64,000 bases of DNA from Guillardia theta CCMP2712 (GCF_000315625.1 NW_005434565.1:21379-85378); one strand, 5' to 3'. Shown: positions 15,001 through 27,052, counted from the first letter of the stretch. The notes: generated by a model not told the origin, from the sequence alone. Numbers and translations: made by a program.

Positions 15001-18000
15001 GGCCCCAGCAGTTCAAGCTCGAGGTTCTGTACTGTTGTTGAACCCTTCAGACCTGAGATAGTGACGTTAGTTCCAGGTTCCATGTCAGCATTCGGTCGGA
15101 ACTCGAAACGAAGAGTTGTCAGGCCGTACAGAACAGGCGACGAGAAGTTGACAAAGGTATAATCAAATCTGGGTGCGATAGTAGAGTTGAGCGCAAACCC
15201 GTCCATCCTCTTTGGTGAGATAGGAGTTCTGCCTTGTAACCAGATGACAGGAATGATAGGAGGCTGTTTTGTCAAAGGATTCTTGATTTCAAAGGATATC
15301 TCAAGCAAATACCCTGCAGTCAGTCGTGCCCCAGGAGCAAGCGAAAGATTGAGTCTCCCGTAACTTTGATTCCATGAAGCAGTCATGTTTCTGAACAGAA
15401 TTGCGTCTTTCCCAGAAAGCGGTAGATTATCAGAACTTGCTGTCGGACTCTTCAAGAATCCATCAATGATGAAGTTCGAAGAACCCAAAGGGCTATAGTA
15501 GGGTAAATTTGAGTCAGTCTGAAATCCCATGATAAACGTATCGATTGCAATTCTTACGACGTGGACGTTTGCTCCTCCAATAACCTGTATGGAATCGATG
15601 ATGCTCACGAGTAGAAAGGAAGCAAACGAGCTTGATTGCAACAAGCCTCCATAAGAAGATTGCATCTGCAGTACTACGTCTTTTTCCACTCCGACGCCAT
15701 TTGATACTGCGCAGATCATGCTGGTGTCGCTCGACCATCGAGAGTACTGGCAGAAAGTTCCCCCGACTGAAATCAGCGAGGACGTGTCATATTCACCCAA
15801 CGCCGATCCAAATAACGTGATCTCGGCGGCCGATGGAAGAGCCGAAGGAGGTCTTTCGGGAGGAACGATTTTTTGGAGCACTGCCGCATCATATGTGAAG
15901 ATTTCAGACAAAGATCTGTACTGTTCAGCAACAGTTGCAGTCACAATCAGATAGTAATCGTGCCCTGCACAAAGCTTTGCAACGGTCGACGAGTCAGAGA
16001 TCCATGCAGTCAGCTGTGCTGAGCTGCGACCAACGCGAGTCCGAGGACTTTGATCAAAACTTGACAAGCTGCTTCCGTCGAAGGTGATATAGGCTTCTCC
16101 TCTTGTCGCTGAGTTCGATCCAGGAGAGTTTCCATCAAGTTGAGTTTGATCCGAGCAATTTAAAAGCCATCTTTCCCAAAGCGTTGCAGGCAGAAGCTCA
16201 AGTACTGCTGATTGAGAACTCCAATTGGTTGATAGAAAGAAATTGTACCAATAGGAATTATTGCACGACCCTTCCGTAGTAGAATTTAGACAGGTAGATG
16301 CAGCAATCTGATTGACAACTTGCTCTTGAATACATGATTCATTCACATATTGAAGCGTGTAGTTCCATATAGTCCCATTTGATGATTTCAAGACCGCGAC
16401 ATCATATGAGACTGTTCGCGATTGCGTGTAATACAACTGATTCATACTTGCCGTCAATTTCCAGTTCCTTCCTATCCCACGAGCAAAGTAGCAATTGATC
16501 CTGCAAAAAACATTCAACGTGAGCCGATGCGTGAAGGAAAGTACCTGGTATCTGAAGTCCACAGCGTGTGTGATGCAGATGTCCCATCAACGCGAAGTCC
16601 AAGAGAATACAAACTAGTTCCAAAGTTGCTTGCAGAAATTGAGATCCCACCCGCTTGCGAGATGTTCGGCTTGCTCCCCAAGGTAGGTATGTTACTTGGA
16701 GAAATCAAGGAAAAGGCGGGGGAGTCATAAGAGAAGAGCTGAGACGTTGTTGAAATTTGGAGATCTGAGGTGATTCTAACTTGAGAGAAAAGCACGGGAT
16801 TCAACCCTGCAGGAACTTTGCCATAGATGACGATATCACTCCTCCATAGGGTAAACTCACTGGCAGTCTTATGAAGATTGCTTTTCAGACTGTTTGCATG
16901 TGACCCTAAGTTTGAACCGAAAATAAGGAATGGATTTCCTCCTTCGCAGGGGAAGTTTGGAATCATTTCAGGCAGAGAAGGAGCAGTGAACACATCATGG
17001 GCGTGTGAGACGAACTGTGCACTTGGAAGATCGTATGAGAAAACTTGACAAGCGGAGCCTCCACCTCTTGAAATTCCTTGAATTGTGATAGAAAAGTCAA
17101 CTCCTGATCCACTTCCCTGAGCGACTTTGACAAGGATGAAAGTGTCAGAAATCCACGCGGTGGAATGTGCGACGGTACCAAGGCTTGCCCTGGGTGAGCT
17201 GTCAACTATGCCTCCAGATATTAAGATTATGGCCCCGTAAACGTTCCCTAGCGCAGGAGAATTGATACCTGGAACGATATGTGCGTATGAATCATTGTGT
17301 GATTGTGGATCAAGAAGAGAAAGCAGCGTCAGGGTGTCTTGAATGCTCGCAACATCATACGAGAATGCGCTGAAGAACGTGGCCCTTTGGTTTGCGATCG
17401 TGAGTTGAAGGTCCAGATTGTCGGATAGACCAAAACTTGGCTTTACCCATATTATCGAGTCCGATATCCAATGGGTGGCTGAAGCTGCGGTCAACCCAAC
17501 GCGAACAGAGGCTGATGAATCGAATGAGCCATATTTCGATCCTGGCAGACTGAGCAGAATGCGATGCTCGTCAGGGCCAATATTCTGTTGAGAGGCCGCG
17601 GTGCTTCCGGCAGAAACGTTCAGTTCGGAGGAGTTAAGTGTTCCTCCGTAGGTGAACAGAGCACGTTCGTAGCGAGTGTACTTCCCATAGGCGGAGAGCT
17701 GGCTAAGATGTTTGCAAAAGTCTGCATGTCCTCCTGTCATGAGATCCGTCAGCGACTGAGCATCAATGTCCCCTGAACTCAGAGAGGCGAGATAGCAGGA
17801 AATGTTGGACTGCAATGACGAGCCAACAGTGACCGCGATTGTCAAGTCCTGGCCCACGCCAGATGAAACTTTGCAGGTCAAACTTGAATCAGAGAAATAA
17901 AAGGTGAATTCGCATGGTGTCAAGCCGATGCTGGCCTTGGGTGTGCTCGAGAAGAAGCCAAAGGAACTTCCAGTCAGTTCAACTTCTTGGTGTGAAGATA

Positions 18001-20508
18001 CTACTCTTGTTGAGTTCAGGACGACTGGAGCATGATAAGTGAAGGCAGACGAGAGATATCCTGTTTGATTGCCTACATCGACCTTGACAATCAACGAGTG
18101 TCCCGTACCCTCAACAGTCTTGCAATAAACGAGGTCATCGGAAAACCAGCGAGCACTTGTACATTCCGAAATTCCTATGAAAATCCGTGGAACCAGCAAA
18201 GAAACATACCCTAGCGTTTGGCAAACAGTAACATTCTTTTCATCTGTCTTGCAATAGATTTCTTTGGTGTTGAGTTTCCCGAAGTTTTTCCCCCTGATCC
18301 ACACTTCTTGTAGACCAAACGTAGGAGAACAAGCTGGTTCGATTGAGAAGATGGACGGAACATCGAAGGAGAGGATACCTTCTGACGTCAACTCTTGGTC
18401 AGAGACCTGAACTATGATTTGGAGTTCCTTGCCAAACCCAGCCGGTGCTCTGCAGATGAGACAGCTCTCTGAAGCCCAATGTGTGAATGGGCAAGAAACG
18501 AGACCATTTGGCCTCATGACTAGCAAGTTTGGAGTGTAATCCTGAGCTCCAAAATTGGAGCCGATCACCGTCAAGTTCACCATGCCAGTGCCTGGAAGAT
18601 TGGAAGGAGCAAGCTGATGTATTCGCATGCTGGCAAAGGAGAAGGACGAAGATAACGTTCTGAAACATGCAGGGCCGTCAGAGAGCCAATTGTGGATACA
18701 CTGAAGGTCACCCGAGCATGTTAGACGAGGAAAGCATAACAGGGAGGTCCTTGCCAACTCCTGAAGGGACTAGAGACGTCAGCACCGTCTCGGATGTCCA
18801 ATCAGTGCTTTCGCTGGACGTTTTCCTATTCATCGATAAAGCAAGGGAGATTATCAAAAGTGAGCAACGCGATGAAACATCTCGTACCCTGTCCTAGATT
18901 TGGAAGAAGTTGAATACAGGCCAAAATTTGTGCCAAAGATGGAAATATTTCCACTTGACTCAAGGTGAGCAGGATCACTTCATTAGACAAATAGCCAATT
19001 ACCTCGTGAAGTTGCTTGCAAAGGAGATTGTAGCAAATGAAACCTCGGGTGTATCAATCGAAACACCCATATGAAGACTCCCCGTCAGAATGCCTTTAAA
19101 GAATGGTCAGAGGACTAAGACGTGAGCAAGGTATGATCACCAACTGTGACGATTTGTCGGCGTGAACTATGCTCTCTTGCACTTGCAAACCTGCGATGCT
19201 TTTCAGAGTCTTTTACTTCTTCATCGCTCGCATGTTTCATTTCCCAACCTGACAGTCAAGCTTGTGTCTGTGATCCATTCTGTTCTTTCACTTGCACTGC
19301 ATGAAGAGCTTCGTTGAGATTGATCAGTCATGCCAAAATTGGTGCCCCAGATCATCAAGTCCTCTTCGCTGTGCGTGGCAGTGTTGCCCAACAGATAGGG
19401 GACAAATCTTGAGTTTGCGTTGTCATATGAAAATGATTTAGTGAGAGAGCCTGTGACCAGAACAATCAACATGACAAGATGTATCGGGATAAAACACCGT
19501 CAACTAAATTTGACGTGACCACAGCTGTCAATGAGCTTGAAACGCCAGCAGCTGTGGGATGTTTGAGACAGATCCACAACATATATATATCAATCAACCA
19601 ATTTTGCAAACAATCGTTGAATCAGATTTCCAAATGGACGTTTCGATTGTGGTGAATCCAAACTTCGATGAAAGTCAATGACAAGATCATCAGAAATATG
19701 ACAGACATCGTACCATCACCCTGGGTGTCACATCCCAGATGACAAAATCCTTGCCATGTAAACCAATCATGCCGGGGATGGGAGGCTTGTCTATGTACTG
19801 CCCCTACAGATCAGAGAGAAAATAGATGAAACAAAGAATCGTGACACACAAATGAGAGGATTGGACTCCTAGCTGACCCATGAGTTGGCAAGTTGCTTGA
19901 CGTCACATAGCTATCGGATCTTCGTCAGCTGCCTCTTCTCCACCCCCTCCACCCTCATACCCTTACCTGCACTCGCCCCAGCAGCTCTCAACGCAGAAGC
20001 CGCATGCGGAATCCCACACGCACCACCCATGATTAAAGCCCCCGACTGCATAGGTGGCACAGTCACCCCACCAGCTGTGTTCGCTAGCAAGCCATGCTTC
20101 GTTTTGATCGGTTCGTGGAAGTGAGCCAACCGCCTCTAATGTTGGCCCATCAAATTCTACAATGCCCTGTGCCAGATTTTCAGTATGAAACTACCTGCAT
20201 GGTGAACAGAATCTTGCCTGCACGACAGGCGTGTCAGGAGAGGGCAAGCTGATCGCTTCATATGGCCTCGTCTGCAGGCACGTGACTGTCGTCTCGTTGA
20301 GCCATGCGGTGGAGCGGCATGGCGTCCCACCCAGCACGAGAGCGGGACTTGCATCGAGATTTTGACCGAAGAAAGTGAAGACGAGAGGCTGTACTGTATG
20401 CCATGGTGCGTTGGATGGAAGAATATCTGTTGAGTTCAGTTGAAGGTGATCAAATGTGATCACAGATTCGACAAGAACCAAACACAAGATGATGAGACGG
20501 AACTTCAT
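1..20508 (-). CDS. Giant secreted TIG/IPT-like repeat protein (3' end beyond left edge)
   Basis: The start ATG (20506-20508) opens a signal peptide, MKFRLIILCLVLVESVITFD. Long minus-strand exons follow, separated by short GT-AG introns, with the largest open blocks at 16514-18757, 12276-16562, 8235-10709 and 3707-7081. A recurrent unit of roughly 80-100 residues reads: small-residue turn, G-x-NFG-x-x-D-(Y/S)-(T/S)-P, RIG-(T/S)-x-x-C, W-(I/L/T)-SD-(T/S)-x-(I/V), G-(V/F)-G, then FSYD. I count about 40 W-x-SD-type cores by eye, 12 of them in 3707-7081. The cores continue to base 1, so the C-terminus, and with it any membrane anchor, is unseen. The pattern resembles TIG/IPT Ig-like folds, hence an extracellular adhesive or structural role by inference. 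Between about 10750 and 16000 a second module dominates (ISGL near a W-N-x-x-x-G-x-(L/I)-x-L strand, then F-x-(L/I)-RN). The 18.8-20.2 kb part is broken into small exons but still shows FGTNFG and W-x-TDTS cores, so I treat it as the same gene. Two fused neighbours cannot be excluded. Confidence 0.78.
13420..14165 (-). other. G-(S/A)-GY repeat insertion inside the giant TIG-like protein
   Basis: Within the 12276-16562 coding block the usual W-x-SDT and ISGL modules stop. They are replaced by segments with GWGYED, SAGYGYF and GSGYYSG, each preceded by I/V-rich strands (such as IKLINIL and LSKVTVET), and by a cysteine pair (CRCGSG). The segment stays in frame with the flanking modules and keeps the same codon style, so it is a genuine inserted domain rather than an intron. 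Repeats of the type 'hydrophobic strand, GSGY, small residues' occur in many beta-rich bacterial and algal surface proteins. No specific function can be stated. Confidence 0.55.
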
Positions 20509-20960
20509 AACCTGTCAAAGTTAGCAGCCAAGAATATGAAATTACATCCAGGGAGAAAAAGGGTGACCAACCCTTACCCTACAAGCTCGATATGAACCAT
20601 TACGCCTCATCCTCCAAGCTCGCCCTCACCCTCCCAAGCATCACACATGGGATGGGACTCTCTGGTGTAGAAGTGTAGGGCTTGTATTTTGAATTTGCAT
20701 TGATTATTTCAAATTTTCGCCTTCTATTTGACATTTTGTCGGAACATTTGGGAGCTGCTCGTGGACCAGCTTGTCAATCAAGTTTGACTCGTATTGGACG
20801 TTGCATTATCCGTTACATTCCTGGATTGTGATCCTGTATATTATATATTATTATAAATCAAGAAGTATTTTTAGTAATAAAAGTATTTTTTGCAGTAGAG
20901 CGGAACTTGACAATGCAAACTCAGCAAGGAGACGCGAGCAAGCAAGCTTCGTCTCAAGGA
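20509..20960. other. Divergent intergenic spacer between giant TIG gene and fucosyltransferase
   Basis: No protein-coding signal seen. The 5' ends of the two flanking genes face each other here, so promoters of both are expected in this stretch. It holds C-rich short runs (20570-20640) followed by an AT-rich tract with TATATTATATATTATTATAA near 20838-20857. I cannot assign a specific promoter element. Confidence 0.4.
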
Positions 20961-22761
20961 TGAGACCGGTGAGAGCATACAGCTCGAGAACGAATGCGGA
21001 TAGAATGGCAGGTATGCGAGAGGGGACGAGCAGAAACAAGAGGAGAAAGAATCTGATACCAAGACATGACGAAAGATCAGGACCTTGACGTGAATGGCGA
21101 TTGGCTGTCAGGCTACTCAAAGATCCACGAAGGCATTATCTCAGGCACATTTCCAGGTCAGAGTTTCTGACAGAACAAAGCTCCCTCTCGTCATATGAAT
21201 TGATTTAATCTCAGCTCATCGTCGTAGATTTGCCGTCTGGACATGCTCGGAGCTCAACGTTCCTGTGAGCCCTGAATCAACAGCGCGATGTGCAGGCAGG
21301 CAGGTAAACTTTAGAGACCTAGCTGACACTTGAGCATGCAGGCTTGGCCAACCGCCTGTTAGGCATCATCTCTGCGTTCCTCTATGCCATCCTCACTGAG
21401 CGAGCGCTGATCATCGAGTGGCCTGGGGACGAGGCCTCTCACCTCGCAAACTTTCTGTATTCTCCTTACTTGAGGTGGAACGCAACGAGATCAACATGGT
21501 CCCATTTGGTCTCCTCCGCCTCTCGCGACCCTTTCTGATCCCTGACAGGACGCTATATCTCTTGACACACGTGTGGGATCTGGACGAAGTGGATGGCTGG
21601 GCGTGCGACGGTCAACTGAAGATGATCCTATCGCATCTTGACAGTGACGCAGAGAGTTACGAACTTTCCATTGGCTGAACGACCACAAAGCTTCTGTTGT
21701 CAAGCTCACGCTCTTGGAAGGTCCAATAGTATGCGAGAAGTGTGATTAGACTGAAATACTGCTTCAGGTTACTTTGATGATCTTCTACAAAACCCGAATC
21801 TGGCAGCTGCCTGTCTGTATGTCTACCAGCTTCTTCCGAGTGAACAGTTTAATTTCTCTTTAGCTACGGTCTTAATCTCAAGACCTCGGACGAGGTTTTG
21901 GGACGTTTGGGAAGAATTCTTTTTCATGCCCACAATTCTCTCGACGATGACATCATGGCGCGATCTGTCGGCAGTACTTTTCGTCTGGGCGTTCAGATTC
22001 GCATCGGCATGGTGAGACAAACAGGACGAGCCTGGAACCAGAGAAGCTGAATTGTGCAGTTCGAGGCAGGAGCTATGGGGATCGGAATGACCGAGCTTGA
22101 GCGATTCCGTGTGAAGCTCCTAAAAGTCCTTGCCAAACTTTCCCAAAAGCATTCCTCGACCTTGATCGTCCTCGCCTGTGACTCCTTAGAAGTATCTGAC
22201 GCAGAAACATTCAGAGTTGAACTTGCTGTCAGGCAATAGCGCTCGCAAAGAGTTGGAACCTCAACGTAAACGGAATGACTGTCAGAATTTCAAGCTCCTC
22301 CTCCGCCATCGGAAGGTTCCGATGCTTCGTCGAGCGCTGAGCTAACATGCGAGCAGTGTTGACTTCAATCAATCCTCGGCTATCATGGCAAGTACAATCT
22401 TCGACTTCTGGTCCCTTGCGGTTTGCGATGAAGTTTTAGTATCTGTGAGCTGACGGGGAGAGGCACACGGATATCTTGACGCTGCTGCGAGCAGGTACCG
22501 TCGACCTTTGGTCTCGTCGCAAGGTTGTTGAACCTCACAGGAAGTGTCGAGCACTTCGCGTTCCTGCGATCCGATTGGGAGGCTGTTGTGAGTGATCGTT
22601 AGCTTACCCGGGAGCCGCTCACTCGATGGCAGTTGTGGAACAAATACGCTGCCATTATGGCTGAAGGTGAGGAGGAGCGAGAGCTGCTTGTTGCTAACAA
22701 TTCACAGATGAGCATGTGGATTATAAGAGAATATTTGGAAGAGCTTTCTGCAGTACAGTAG
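20961..22761 (+). CDS. GT37-like alpha-fucosyltransferase
   Basis: Likely a Golgi glycosyltransferase that moves fucose from GDP-fucose to cell-surface glycans. Three conserved blocks support this. LANRLLGIISAFLYAIL (from about 21344) matches the (G)-(L/M)-x-NR-x-L...SAFLYALLT(D/N)R donor-site region of plant xyloglucan fucosyltransferases. GYFDDLLQNPNLAACL joins YGLNLKTSDEVLGRL across a 47-nt GTATGT...TTTAG intron and runs into FRLGVQIRIG (to about 22010). DFWSLAVCDEVLVS joins VPSTFGLVARLLNLT (about 22400-22545), equivalent to the family's S-L-x-D...STFG block. The frame continues past an in-frame TAG at 22600-22602 for about 50 codons to a stop at 22759-22761 (see the separate 15-nt entry). 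The N-terminus and the exons between 21430 and 21765 are not resolved. The given start is a guess. Confidence 0.62.
22588..22602 (+). other. Candidate 15-nt intron in the fucosyltransferase gene
   Basis: The reading frame ...SDWEAV is followed by the 15 bases GTGAGTGATCGTTAG and then continues in the same frame as LTREPLTRWQLWNKYAAIMA and on to a stop at 22759. The 15-mer begins with a perfect GTGAGT donor, ends in TTAG, is a multiple of three and carries the only stop (TAG) in this stretch. Removing it restores one open frame. An alternative is a 57-nt intron starting at a poor GTCGAG donor after ...LTGS, which also keeps frame but would delete coding-looking sequence. A true stop or a sequence error are the other options. 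Confidence 0.4.
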
Positions 22762-22956
22762 GTTGGACCGGAGATCTCTGCCTGCATGAGGAGGTAGACT
22801 TTGGAACTTGAGAAACATGAGGTCGGCAGTCAATAGTCAAGTCACGTGAAAACTTTACATAGACGTGAAACGCTGAATTTAACAAGCATTATGACTTTTG
22901 TACAATTATCTGCATTTCAGTTAGGAGACTACCGAACAGTCACGACTTCGGACGAC

Positions 22957-25925
22957 TTACTTGCGTGATGGCGGAGGAGCAAGGCTTGGAACAGGTGCAG
23001 CCTTATGTATCGTCAACAGCGGTAGCAAAACACGCTTTGGCATTCTCACCGGTAGAGGAGGCAATGGGTTGGAAGATGCCTGCGGCGTAGCTTCTATGCT
23101 CACCAGAGTAGGAGGAGGTGCGATATTCTGCTGCTTGGGCTCCGTTACGCCGAGAGCATACTCATGAAGACTCTCCCCAAGGACTTGAGCCTCATCATCG
23201 TCATCTCCAAGTCCAAAGTCTTCGTCATCCAGATCCGGTCCGTCCGCCAGCCCCATGTACCTCGCCGAAGACCCTCCGCCAAACCCTCCGAAGAAGTTCG
23301 AACTGGCATGGGCCCCACCGCGGAAGAAGTCAAGGCAGTCTGCCGCAGATGTCCATGGATCAGCGAAACCCTTTCAACAATTATCAGCCTGAAGAGAAAC
23401 AAGCAAGAGAATTGATCACCTGTTCTTTTCGTCGGATGTACGTGAACCACGCGAAAACAGTCGCTAAAGCCACCATGGCGAACAAGATCACCATTCCAGT
23501 TCGACCAAAACCAGGACAGCTCTGGATGACTGGTTCCAATTCACTTGCTACAGAACCGCCGACACAGGAGTCTCCCGGAACCCTTCGATAGCCCTAGAGG
23601 ACTACGTAAGCGACGGGCAAGTCAAGATATCACTCAATACCTTGGTGATCACAAAGTATCCGCTGCAATCCTGAGGAGCTCCAAACCCGACTTCGGGCAT
23701 ATCTGGCACTCGCACACACTCCTTCTTCTCATTCATTTGAAACCCAAAGTCGCACTCGAAGTCAACACGTGTGCATTCGCAGTTGACCTTCGATTCCCGT
23801 CGATCGTAGTCCCATCCGTTGAAACACTGCACAGCTCGTTTCCTTCTAGTGTACGTCACTTTCCTGCCGAGCAGACAGTTGCCAGAGCGCAAAGCATCAG
23901 CAGGGGTCCATTCTTCATAGTCACTTGCATCAGAGCCTGGAGCATTGATTCCTGCACACCGCCTCTCATGCAGAGTCTCAAAATTCAGCTGCATCAAAAC
24001 TCCCTTGTCGTTTCGGCGGCCATACAAAATGAAAATCTGACTGGTACCCGAGGGTTCCGTGATGATATTTTCCACCTCGATATGATGTTCCCAAAACTTG
24101 AAATCTGTCCAGTTGAGCCCTTCATTCCACGAATACCTGACCGTGTTCGTCGCCTCTCGGTTGTTTGCCATAATCATCAATGCACCGTGGTCTCCGAACT
24201 CATAGATAAAACTTCCTTTGGTTATTTGCTCCCAAGTTCGACCGGCATCACGGCTGAAGTATGTATTGATTTCATCTTGCCTTCGATGAAGATGATGCCC
24301 GACATTCCCAGTGGCCATTATCAACCCAGTCGAAGATACCGAACTGTAGACAGGACCCAGGAATCCCGATGTCTTTCCATTCAGATGAAGAGAACAGCCA
24401 TCACACTAAACGTTCGATCATTCTATGAGTCAAGTTTCGACACACCATAGAGATTTGAAATTCACCACGATCGGTCTTCCAAGGTGATCATTTGTCGGTG
24501 GCGTCAGATCTTTCCACATCGCGCCTTTATCATAGGAAATCACAGTCTTCGTCGGAACCATTCCATCTTCCTGTGGGCAAAGAAGATCAAATGTCACAAA
24601 AAGTGCTTAACAGAAATAAAGAAAAAGACTAGAAAGTTAAATTAATCTTGTGTGTTAGAACCACATTTAGGTTTAGAAATACCGACTGGAGACCACCGAA
24701 CAGTTTCAGTTCTGGCTCTACGCTGGTGTCTGCGACGTTCGCTATATACACTCCGTCGACACCATTGATCCGTTCAAAATCACTTAGGCCGCGATAGTCT
24801 TTGACAACAGCTCTGCAAATCGGTAGGGTGATCATGAAGTACAATAAGTCTTACATGCACAACCTGAGGGACAGGGTGTATGAGCTTCCTTCTGGGCCAG
24901 ACATGTAAACGTTAGCAAATTGTCTGTCCCTTGAGCTATGCGAGACTTGCACAAACACGGATCCTTCCTTGGAATCAACAACACGGTATGACCTCTCGGA
25001 CAACTGCATTGCTGTCAAGACTCTTGTTAATTAACTCCAAAGTAACCTGATAGGGAAACTGAGCAGTCTTAAACATCTTGCCACCATCCGCACTGACGTG
25101 AAGCTTGACTTCTAGCTCCTCTTCCGGATTCATAGCTGCCACGAACCAATATGGGCGGTGTAAAGCAAATCGATTTCCGTGCGGTACTACTATGTCGCTA
25201 TTCTTGAAGAAATCGTGTGAAATCACAAAGTCCACATTCGGATCCCATTCCGCAAAATTCTTTTTTGCCGGTGCATCCTGCTTTCGAACGCATGCAAAAA
25301 TGGTCTTCTCATTGAAACCTTTGATCTTGGGATCTGCCCACTCAAATTGAAAAACTCTTGACACTATTTTTTTCCAGCTTTGACCAAAGTCAACAGAGAG
25401 AAAAAGAGAAAGGTATCGATCTGGAAATGATCCTTCATATTTACTCGCAAGGATCCATTCAGCTTGGCTTGGGTGTAATTTGATCTCATTCATGATACCA
25501 AACTCTCTCTTCGTATACGTTTCCCCTTGGTTCTTGGTGAACCAATTGCTTTCACCATAACCTTTCATGACGGCGTACTTGGGATCAGCATGACTGAATA
25601 TCATCTGTTGGATTCGAGTCTGATATTGCTCCTCATCAGTTGAGACCATCTTGTCTCGCTGACTGACCCAATTCATCCCATCATCTACACTTCTATAGAT
25701 ACTGCCTCGGGCCGATCGAACAAAAACTGTCTTAGCATTTGGCTTTGCATCCTTCAACGTACTATTCACCCACTGCATGTCAGTGACCTGACTGTCAATG
25801 AGGAATGGCCTCGAAGTAGTTATCTTGCCACCATTCGCCAAGCAAGAAAAGAGGAGAAAGTAGCTGAGGATGGAGAGCCTTCCTAAATTCATGTTTGCGC
25901 GCATATGTTGAATCAGCTTTAGCAC
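22957..25925 (-). CDS. Sortilin / VPS10-domain sorting receptor
   Basis: Type I membrane receptor for Golgi-endosome or vacuolar sorting. The N-terminus (start 25925, or an internal ATG at 25892) has a signal peptide, GRLSILSYFLLFSCLANGG. A ten-bladed-propeller VPS10 domain follows, with Asp-box-like repeats (SVDDGMNW, SVDFGQSW, SRDAGRTW, SWNEGLNW) and conserved blocks DFERINGVDGVYIANV, CDGCSLHLNG, GLIMATGNVGHHL and YEFGDHGAL. The Cys-rich sortilin C-module (CFNGWDYDRRE, CECTRVDFECDFGF) precedes a transmembrane helix (VILFAMVALATVFAWFTYI) and the basic stop-transfer IRRKEQ. The cytoplasmic tail is Gly- and Asp-rich with acidic LDDEDFGLGDDDDEA, a plausible adaptor-binding region. Exons are joined by short introns, for example the tail exon is joined after KEQ across a GTGATC donor. 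The stop codon is at 22957-22959. Length and order match the family. Confidence 0.95.
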
Positions 25926-27052
25926 TTTGTATCCATTCCAAGTTTACTCATGTCTCGTCCAAACCTAGTAAACAACCATTAATTCGTTTCATGGTTACAT
26001 ACTTTGAGGTATGTTGCACGAAATCAAGCATCTGGTCTATCTCTTCAATGACATCAAATTGCTTCAAATTACAAGAGCCAGAACAAGAGCAAGAGACATC
26101 AGCCTGGACGAGAGAAGAGGGGACATCATCGTTTCGCACATGGACATTTGAGGATGAAGCACTAAATGGAATGCCCGAGAAGTGATGTCACAAACTGAGT
26201 CACAAAGGTGGCGCAGCTACAGCCAAACCATTTTCAACAGGTCGCAACAGTAGAGGTTGAGGCTCTCAGAGGAGAGGAGAGAGCACGACAACTCAGGACA
26301 ACTAAGAGGTCAAGGAGGTAATGCATCAGCGAAAGGAGGAGGAGAAGGTTGCAAGCGATCAGAGCCATTTTCTTGGCTCGACCGCCTCATGACAACCACG
26401 CTGCCATGCCAGCTGTCCTGGTGACGAAAACGTCTATCACAATGGGGGTAGGGTCAAATTTATTGCAACGGAAAGGGTAGGGTGGAATTAACCACAATTG
26501 TAGTGTAATAAACTAGGGTGGGGTATATCACCCCACCCTGCTTTTTTCAAGGACTGGCAGCTTGTGCTTAGGGTGGCTTGCCTCTGGTAGGGTCCATAGG
26601 GCAGAGCGGGGAGGAGGGCATCACAGTTGCGCGGGGATGAGGGCGAGACTGGCGGCCATGGCAGGGTAGAACAGATAGAGAAAGATGAGGACTCGGGAGA
26701 CAGACAAGACGGAGAGAGGACGGTGAGAAAGCGAGGTAACATTAAGATGGTAGAATGTGAGATGGTGAAAGTTAAGATGATAGAATGTGGGTAATGACTC
26801 AAGACGTGGAGTAGACGAGAAAAAACATGCAAGCCGAGCACATGTACGAAGACCGTCCTTGACAGCATGAACAGATAAACAACATTCAGCCTCGTGGATA
26901 GCTTCTCTTCTTACTTTTTGGCTGACTATATTGAAAGAGGTGAAGTGGAAGATTCCTCGTATGATCAGATCTGCTATTTCGTTTCCACGTGAGTAGATGC
27001 CGTAAAGCTTGGAAAGCTGTGCTGAGCGTTTGGATCAGATCGAGGATGTGGC
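25926..27052. other. Intergenic region between sortilin and glutamate 5-kinase
   Basis: The 5' ends of both flanking genes face this 1.1-kb spacer. I see no convincing coding exon. It contains G-rich GGGTAGGGT strings (26450-26540) with a perfect hairpin listed separately, and a purine-rich stretch at 26260-26350. The open frame on the minus strand at 26488-26868 lacks any recognisable motif and has low-complexity composition. Confidence 0.5.
26515..26539. repeat. Perfect 10-bp GGGTGGGG inverted repeat (hairpin)
   Basis: AGGGTGGGGT (26515-26524), loop ATATC (26525-26529), ACCCCACCCT (26530-26539). The arms are exact reverse complements. It lies in a spacer with other GGGTAGGGT strings and resembles the palindromes at 31694-31707 and 43778-43793. 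It could be a DNA-binding site or a cruciform. The sequence does not show which. Confidence 0.7.

Noticed and set aside
21275-21345. A 4-nt micro-exon (GCAG) in the fucosyltransferase gene
   Set aside because: A single longer intron with a phase-1 junction gives ...RS-C-LANRLL without needing a micro-exon.
23545-24450. 301-codon plus-strand open frame
   Set aside because: It lies exactly opposite conserved sortilin exons (Asp-box and Cys-rich module) and has no motif of its own, so it is an antisense shadow.
26488-26868. 126-codon minus-strand open frame
   Set aside because: Low-complexity Ser/Leu/His composition in a repeat-bearing spacer with no splice context or motif.
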